Positions 58,675 to 64,000 of a DNA stretch of 64,000 nt are shown piece by piece. The position numbers and the translations under genes were made by a program. Positions within the stretch are counted from its first letter, which is position 1; every line of letters begins with the position of its first letter. Location of the stretch: assembly GCF_009601505.1 (NCBI RefSeq), contig NZ_WITC01000055.1:1-64000 (forward strand), read 5' to 3'. This DNA comes from Sinorhizobium terangae (lineage in GTDB: Bacteria; Pseudomonadota; Alphaproteobacteria; Rhizobiales; Rhizobiaceae). The notes beneath the pieces are model-generated. The model saw nothing but the letters and a program-made list of their open reading frames with translations. It was not told the DNA's origin and searched no databases.

Positions 58675-60156
58675 TTACTCCGCCGCGATGCCATAAGCGG
58701 TTTCGTGCTCCCCTGGAGCGTCGTCGGAGGCGTCCTCCGATCCGCCGACCTCGTCCAATTCCGCTTCGGTGGTGCCGAGGTCGCTCGGGATATCGGTATC
58801 GCGGGCTGCGGTGGCACCGATTGGCGCACCGTCGAGATCGTCGTCGGCGCTATCCGCGGAGGCATCATCGTCGAGGTAATCGGCGTGCTGGATCAGATCG
58901 GCAACGTCCTTCGGATCAGGCGCAAGCAGCGCTGCCGGATGTACGAAGCTCGCATCGACCTTGAAGTGCTCGACGAGTGCCGCTCGCGTGTCGCGAACAC
59001 GCGGCAGCGGCTGCACATTTGCTTCCTTCGCCGCAGTTTCGAGCGCCTGGCGCGACAGGCAAACGAGAAAGTCTTCCGTGCCCATGTTCGGCAAGAAGCC
59101 GTCCGCTCCGATGGCCTCTCCGGCGATGCGGGAAACGACCCCGCTGTTCGACATGCCGCGCCGGCATGAGAGGACTTCGATCAGCATGGAGCGGGCGGCG
59201 ACACGGACGGTTTTCATGTCGAAGGAAAGCCTGCCGTCTTCGCAGAAGAGGCGGGCAGCGTGACGCTTGAAACGCTTCGGTCCGAACACATCGTCGTTCG
59301 CACCGGAATCGACGCGGACGTTCCGGCCAGTGAAGGCAAGCACGAGCAGCGCGATCAGCATGTCGTCCTCGATGGGCGCGCGGCTTAGAGCCTCATGCAG
59401 AGCGTCGGTACGGAAATCGCCGATCATGTCATGGCCTTTCTGCGTGACATCAGGGCGCGGCTTCGAGATAACGGTCTCGTCGTCAATCGCGTCCTCGCCA
59501 GCCGGCCCGGTCTGCCCCTTCGCCGTCTTGGCCTCCGGCATCCGGTAATGGACGGTTTGCACCTTGCCATCACGGTCGAGGTACATGCCGGTGTGGTCAC
59601 CCTTGCCGGGCTTGCCGTAGACTTGGCTTGCCTTCTTCGGCAGGTCGGGCTGGCCCCAATTGTTCACCTCGACGATGGCGCCCTTCTTGGGCAAGTTGTT
59701 CGTCATCCACTCCTGCTGCGCACCGAGAAAGGCTTCGAGATTGGTGGTGTAGCGATTGTCTTCGTCGGCCGGGCCAAAGAGGTCCTCCGCCCATTCGATG
59801 CCGTAGGCTTGCCGCAGATCGTCGCCGAAGCTCGCGTCGCGGGCATACATGCGGGTCTTGGAAAGACCGTTGGCAATCACCCACCAGGGCGCCGTATCAC
59901 CCTTCTTCGGCTTATGCGCCTTCCAGACTTCTTTCTGCTCGTCGAGCGAGGCGGCGGCGATCGTCCGCAGTTGCTGCTCCGACGGCATGTCGCCCTTCGC
60001 CATCTGGTCGAGCATGGCGGAAAGAACGTTGGCGAGAAGGCGAAGCTTTCGAATCTGGCGGACGGGCAGCGCGAGCGCCACGGCGATCGCCTCCTCGGTC
60101 CAGCCGAGCGCGACAAGACGCTCGATGCCGCGCCATTGGTCGACGGGGTTCAGCGG
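58675..60156 (-). pseudogene. ParB-like protein, 5' end lost at an element boundary
   Basis: The minus frame ends at 58675 and is open upstream to 60156, where TAA interrupts it. The first usable start is GTG 60081, which gives 468 residues. The visible part begins LNPVDQWRGIERLVALGWTE, which is the HTH region following the ParB/sulfiredoxin nuclease domain in intact relatives. The N-terminal nuclease domain is missing. The C-terminus is very acidic. It resembles the large ParB-domain proteins of rhizobial plasmids. A Tn554-like element begins at the break, so insertion truncated the gene. Confidence 0.75.
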
Positions 60157-60271
60157 TTAGGTTATGCGTCAAGTGTCCTGTTAGCTGGATGACGCTGATT
60201 CTAAGGACTTTTCAGCTGTGAGCGGTAGTTCGAGTGTATCTTTGGCTTCGAAGCCGTCTCGGGTCTGTCAA

Positions 60272-60916
60272 TTACGCGCTTTCGCGACGGAACCGGTAGT
60301 CGCCCTTTGATACGCGCATGGCCTTGGCGATCGCCTTGTTGATGTCATCGAGATTGCAGGCCTCCGGGTGGAACTTGCGACCCACCCACCGGCGCATGGC
60401 TTTATGTTCCTCGTGGTCAGGATCGAGCCAGGCTTCGAGGAAGTCAGCATAGCCCGAAGTCCCACCAACATCCTCGGGAGGTCCGGAACGTTTGCCTGCG
60501 ATACAGCGAGGATATTTGGCACTCTCCTCGCGCGCAACGCGCTCCAGGCGCAGCAGATGACGCCAATTATCGCCAAAGTCGTATTCGTAGAGGATCGTGA
60601 GAGGGTCTTCCTCGGGATCGTAGGGAAAGTGAAGGTCGATCATCCTGACCTCGGTCGCCTCGAAGGTCCGGCTGTCGGACAGACCGTCCTCATCGAACTC
60701 CGGGGCTCCGTAGATAAGGCCGCCGATATTGAACTGATGCAAATGACTGTCGGTCCAGCCAAAGGCGGCCTGCAGCACCTCGTGGAGTTGAGCGAGGTTG
60801 AGAGTGATTGGCAGTTCGAGAGTGCGGCTGATCTTGGGCTCGATGCCGAGGATATGAACCTCGGCGCGCACGATGAAGCTGTCTGGATCGAAGGGGTCAA
60901 GCATGCGGCAGATCAT
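60272..60916 (-). CDS. Plasmid pRiA4b ORF-3 family protein
   Basis: This product, about 214 residues from the ATG at 60916, shows FIVRAEVHILGIEPKISRTL, LAQLHEVLQAAFGWTDSHLH and YEYDFGDNWRHLLRLER, the signature of the pRiA4b ORF-3 family. Members are frequent passengers of transposons and their function is unknown. The frame is open to 60955 and another ATG lies at 60904. It lies between the recombinase cluster and the element's left boundary. Confidence 0.88.
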   Translation of the reverse strand: MICRMLDPFDPDSFIVRAEVHILGIEPKISRTLELPITLNLAQLHEVLQAAFGWTDSHLHQFNIGGLIYGAPEFDEDGLSDSRTFEATEVRMIDLHFPYDPEEDPLTILYEYDFGDNWRHLLRLERVAREESAKYPRCIAGKRSGPPEDVGGTSGYADFLEAWLDPDHEEHKAMRRWVGRKFHPEACNLDDINKAIAKAMRVSKGDYRFRRESA

Positions 60917-60976
60917 GCCGCGCACGAGTGTCGCAGGCAATGGATGGGGCGACACGAACCCACAATCTTGACGACG

Positions 60977-61459
60977 TCAGGTTTTTGGCCCGCGCGGGAG
61001 GGGCACCGGCTTCACCGCGCGATCACGTTCGGCGATCAGGCGGGCATTATGACGCTTCTGCCGCTCAACCTCCGTTTCGGCTTCGAGGATGCGCTTCAGC
61101 AGGACGGCATTTTCCGTCACCATACGCCGCTCCTCGATCTGCAAGACCTGGATCAGAGCGCGCTGCTGGGCGAGTTTGTCTTCCCAGGCCGCCAGCTTCT
61201 CGGGGACGATCTTGCGATCGCTGGCGCGACGCAACTCGTCGATCATCGAGCGGTGGTTGGTGTAGATGGCGTTGCGGCCGACACGCGCCTCCCGTGCGAG
61301 CGTGGCAATGGTCAGACGGTAGGAGCGCTTTTGCAGGCCCGGGTGTGTGGGCAGTCCCTTCACCAGGCGCTCCAGAGCCTCCCGGAGCTTGCTGTCGGTG
61401 TTGCGCAGGCGTTTTTCGTGCGGCGTCAGCGCCGGTGTTTTGCTGGGTTTACGGGCCAT
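60977..61459 (-). CDS. DUF6262-family protein (TnpC-like)
   Basis: ATG 61459 (MARKPSKTPALTPHEKRLRN) overlaps the recombinase stop by 11 nt and gives 160 residues. An HTH-like segment (TIATLAREARVGRNAIYTNH) is followed by a coiled coil (LAQQRALIQVLQIEERRMVT). This matches the small third protein of Tn554-like elements, which influences the orientation and efficiency of transposition. Confidence 0.85.
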   Translation of the reverse strand: MARKPSKTPALTPHEKRLRNTDSKLREALERLVKGLPTHPGLQKRSYRLTIATLAREARVGRNAIYTNHRSMIDELRRASDRKIVPEKLAAWEDKLAQQRALIQVLQIEERRMVTENAVLLKRILEAETEVERQKRHNARLIAERDRAVKPVPLPRGPKT

Positions 61460-63323
61460 CGCGACCATCCTTTCCATGATCGAGTTCGCCAAGGATGCGA
61501 TCGCATTCGACGATCCGTGTTTCCGCAACCCGGCGGCTGACCGGGTCCAGCCCGGGGTGAGCGAGAAGATCGGCATTGCGGTCGCGGCGCGCCTGCCAGA
61601 CCGGTCGATGCCGGGCCGTGACGGCAAAGTTGGCGCAGGTGAGACACGTGCTTTCAGTCCGCAGCGCGGGGTTGGGTCCTTTCTCGTCGCCGAAGCAGGC
61701 AGCCGTTTCGACGCGGTAGACACAATAGCCCCAGTCGCAGACCCCGAGGCGGAGGTCAGTTTCCTCCATCAGGAAACGGACATAAGCCTGGACATCGCCG
61801 TCGCGTGTGCGCCCGCGGAACTGCGAGCGAGCGGCAATCATCCGTCCACCCTTGCCGGCGAGCGTCGTCGCCGTCAGCACCTCTTCCAGGGCGGCGCGGG
61901 TTTCTTCCCGGGTATGCCGATCGATCAGGTCGTCAAGCGCGAAGTCGGTTCCGACATAGCCACGATCGGTCATGGCCCGGCTCACATGGCCGAAGTGCGC
62001 CTGAAGCGCATGTAGTCCGGTGCGGTCGCGTTTGCCGACAAAGCGCGCAAAGGTCTTTCGGCCCTGATGGGTGTTCAGATGCCAGGGCTCGCCCTCGTGG
62101 TCCGGCAGGCCGATGAACGGTGCGAACAGATCGTTCAGCCGCCGTATGATCGTGGAGACGACGGGCAGGTCAGTTCTCGCAGCGGGACCGACAAGGCCCG
62201 TGCTGGCCATCACCAGAAAGAGCTCGGATCGCCCGCTTTGGGCCCGCAGGCGAGCGGTCAGTTGCTCCATGACCAAGACGGCCCGCTCGACGGGCGCTGG
62301 AGCAACCCAGCGATGGGGTTCGCCGTCGACGCCGCGCGCCGTCTTGTAGATCTGGCCGGCGAGATAGGCGAAGGTCTCGCTGCCATCACTGGCAGGATGC
62401 TGCTCGATGCAGCCGACCTGAAGGCCAAGGATCTCCGAGACGCGGGCGCCGACCAGATAAGCGATCACGACAAAGCAGGCGTCGTAGATGCGATCTGCAA
62501 GATACCGCACCTGCTTGGTGCTGGTGACAGGCGCTTCATGCCAGGGAGATTCCTCTCCGGACAGGGTCGAGAAGGTAAACTCCCTGATCGCGTCGGTCGC
62601 GACAAACCCGGCCTTCGTCTGGCTGATGCCCCTGGCAAGGGCATCGTCATACGCAGCCTGCGCCTGCGTTTGCAAAGCGATGACTTCGTCCGCCGGCTGT
62701 TCGATCAGCCGCAAGGCCGCCGAGACCAATGGCACGGCGACCGCGTCCGGCGTATAGGGAAGCCAGCCTCGGTCACGCCGAACGAACGGCGGCACAGTCC
62801 CTGGGAATGGATCATCAATTGCCACTTCCGGGAACTTCGATCCTTGGAGATACAGAAGCGTCAGCAAATTTGCGTAGTGTTGCAGGGTCATGGCCGACAG
62901 CGCCTTGCCCGGCTTGCTGCCAGGACGCTGCGCCATCGCCGCCAAGAACCTGTCGCTGGCATCGCGGTCGAGATCGGCAAAGCTGCGGTACCCTTGCGCC
63001 GCCATCCAGCGGATCAGCGTCCTCTGCATATTAAAGACGCGGACGATCGTCGAATCGTGAACGTTGCGGCGGCCTGCAGGCGGGTCCAGCTTCAGGCTCC
63101 ACAGGAACAGTTTGGCCGCCTCTCGCCAGTCAGCCCATTGCGGATCGCTGAACCCGCTGTCGTCCGCCAGGGTAAATCCCCAGTCGAGCGAGAAGTCACT
63201 CCGGTTTGCGCCGGGGCGATGGCCGTCGAGATGCCAGACCTGGTCTGGCCATACCGAGCGCGCCGATATTCGAAGCGCTGGCCTTGCCGCGGCTGCAAGA
63301 TCGGGTGCCGTGGACGCTTGCAT
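61449..63323 (-). CDS. Tyrosine recombinase (TnpB-like integrase)
   Basis: The 624-residue product has an N-terminal core-binding domain and the catalytic domain of tyrosine recombinases: Arg in VGARVSEILGL, the H-x-x-R box in THQGRKTFARFV, a later His in LQAHFGHVSRAMTDRG and the nucleophile Tyr in RGYVGTDF. A long cysteine-bearing C-terminal tail (CLTCANFAVTARHRPVW) is typical of this Tn554-type subgroup. It starts 3 nt after the stop of the preceding recombinase. Confidence 0.9.
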   Translation of the reverse strand: MQASTAPDLAAAARPALRISARSVWPDQVWHLDGHRPGANRSDFSLDWGFTLADDSGFSDPQWADWREAAKLFLWSLKLDPPAGRRNVHDSTIVRVFNMQRTLIRWMAAQGYRSFADLDRDASDRFLAAMAQRPGSKPGKALSAMTLQHYANLLTLLYLQGSKFPEVAIDDPFPGTVPPFVRRDRGWLPYTPDAVAVPLVSAALRLIEQPADEVIALQTQAQAAYDDALARGISQTKAGFVATDAIREFTFSTLSGEESPWHEAPVTSTKQVRYLADRIYDACFVVIAYLVGARVSEILGLQVGCIEQHPASDGSETFAYLAGQIYKTARGVDGEPHRWVAPAPVERAVLVMEQLTARLRAQSGRSELFLVMASTGLVGPAARTDLPVVSTIIRRLNDLFAPFIGLPDHEGEPWHLNTHQGRKTFARFVGKRDRTGLHALQAHFGHVSRAMTDRGYVGTDFALDDLIDRHTREETRAALEEVLTATTLAGKGGRMIAARSQFRGRTRDGDVQAYVRFLMEETDLRLGVCDWGYCVYRVETAACFGDEKGPNPALRTESTCLTCANFAVTARHRPVWQARRDRNADLLAHPGLDPVSRRVAETRIVECDRILGELDHGKDGRDGP

Positions 63324-63326
63324 CGT

Positions 63327-64000
63327 TCACTCCAGCGCCGGCAGGATTGGCAGAGCCAACATTCGACTTTCGGCCTCCGCGCGCAGCGAGTGCGGGAAGT
63401 CGGGCAGGATGTCGTCGGTCAGAATGCGCAGGCTCGGCGCGTATAGAAGCTCGAAGCGGCGCGGATCGATACGCTCACGCGTGCGTTCCAGCTCCTCCTT
63501 CGCCTGAAGAATGCGCGCCATGTGCTCCGCATCGAGCGGGATGATTAGTCCCGGGCAGCGCAGGCAGCCGCCGAAGTGCCGACAGACCCGGCCAGCTGCC
63601 GATCCGGGCGCTGTGCCAGTGGCCGGGTTGAGGCAATCATGGCTGAACGGAACCGTCGCATTGTTAGCCAGTGCAATGCAGTCGCGTTGCGCCTGATCTT
63701 CGGTGTCCGCCTTTGCGCCGACGATCCAGCCAAGCATCAGCCCCTGCAATCGGGCGATGGTCTCGCGCTGGACGCGACGCGTCTCTGGCCCCTTGATGTA
63801 AAGCTCAGTCGTGTCGGCGCGAGCGTGATTGAGCACGTCTTGTGTCGCGACGATGTCGCCGCCGGACGCCTTGTAATATTCGGTGGCGACGCTCCCCCGC
63901 AGCAGCACCGCCGCAAAATCCGGCAAGAGCTGGCGGGCCCGCTCCGGCGCCGCCTTGTTCCAGATGGATATCCGGGCATTGGAGCGTTTGATGAACGGCT
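63327..64000 (-). CDS. Tyrosine recombinase (TnpA-like integrase), N-terminus beyond right edge
   Basis: The minus frame is open from the right edge to the stop at 63327, about 224 residues. It contains the end of the catalytic domain (VATQDVLNHARADTTELYIK, with the His and the Tyr nucleophile) and a cysteine-rich tail (CRHFGGCLRCPG). The preceding residues (RSNARISIWNKAAPERARQL) continue off the window, so no start can be given. Confidence 0.85.
   Translation of the reverse strand, partial: PFIKRSNARISIWNKAAPERARQLLPDFAAVLLRGSVATEYYKASGGDIVATQDVLNHARADTTELYIKGPETRRVQRETIARLQGLMLGWIVGAKADTEDQAQRDCIALANNATVPFSHDCLNPATGTAPGSAAGRVCRHFGGCLRCPGLIIPLDAEHMARILQAKEELERTRERIDPRRFELLYAPSLRILTDDILPDFPHSLRAEAESRMLALPILPALE

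Larger units (their letters stand above)
60157..64000 (-). mobile_element. Tn554-like three-recombinase element, right part beyond window
   Basis: Two tyrosine recombinase genes and a DUF6262-type gene lie in a close minus-strand series, which is the tnpA-tnpB-tnpC organisation of Tn554 relatives. A pRiA4b ORF-3-type gene follows as cargo. The left boundary is set at the point where the ParB-like frame breaks (about 60157). The other end and any target duplication are outside the window. Confidence 0.65.

Noticed and set aside
59395-60192. 265-codon plus-strand frame over the ParB-like gene
   Set aside because: It is a shadow of the ParB-like gene, which has a strong terminator and recognisable sequence.

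Overview
The window looks like part of a self-transmissible repABC plasmid from a rhizobial alphaproteobacterium (Rhizobium, Agrobacterium, Sinorhizobium or Mesorhizobium type). The basis is a divergent repABC and traI-trb arrangement, a TraR/TraM quorum-sensing pair, a complete trb mating-pore operon, and a traAFBH / traCDG pair that diverges around an oriT with the Ti-plasmid-type core. The genus cannot be fixed from the sequence alone.

Layout. Positions 1-20150 are an accessory, defence-rich segment. It begins with an IS110 transposase running off the left edge, followed by a HEPN (ApeA-like) gene, a frameshifted DUF5623-like gene and a HipA-like kinase relic. Next comes a tightly coupled operon of a caspase-like protease, an unknown protein, a RelA/SpoT-type nucleotide synthetase and a 52-residue protein (5141-8593). 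A decayed ISL3 element (9196-10959) separates this from a six-gene, one-direction block: a RecB-like nuclease/helicase, SIR2, HerA, KTSC, an HSDR_N-type nuclease and a PD-(D/E)XK-like protein (11067-20148). The SIR2-HerA pair is a known type of anti-phage module; the wider block and the caspase/RelA operon are the best candidates for undescribed defence systems.

Positions 20330-25800 hold an internally deleted IS66-like element with clear inverted repeats and a 9-bp target duplication, a serine resolvase and about 2 kb with little coding content. Positions 24701-29470 contain the replication/partition unit: repA, repB and repC on the minus strand, a counter-transcribed RNA between repB and repC, and three CTGACA-NN-TGTCAG palindromes that are probable parS sites.

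Positions 29684-41340 hold traI, trbBCDEJKLFGHI, traR and traM. Positions 41549-43237 contain an XRE regulator, a second HTH relic and an exported alpha-carbonic anhydrase. Positions 43492-51890 hold traH (frameshifted), traB, traF, traA, oriT, traC, traD and traG. A 17-bp motif with one mismatch is shared by the traI upstream region and the oriT/tra region, and may be this plasmid's regulatory box for quorum-controlled transfer.

Positions 51891-60156 are plasmid backbone accessory genes: a thermonuclease-like protein, a WGR protein, DUF736, ArdC antirestriction, VapBC, a PhnA-domain protein and a ParB-like protein. The ParB-like gene has lost its 5' end at about 60157, where a Tn554-like three-recombinase element begins and runs off the right edge. 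It carries a pRiA4b ORF-3-type gene.
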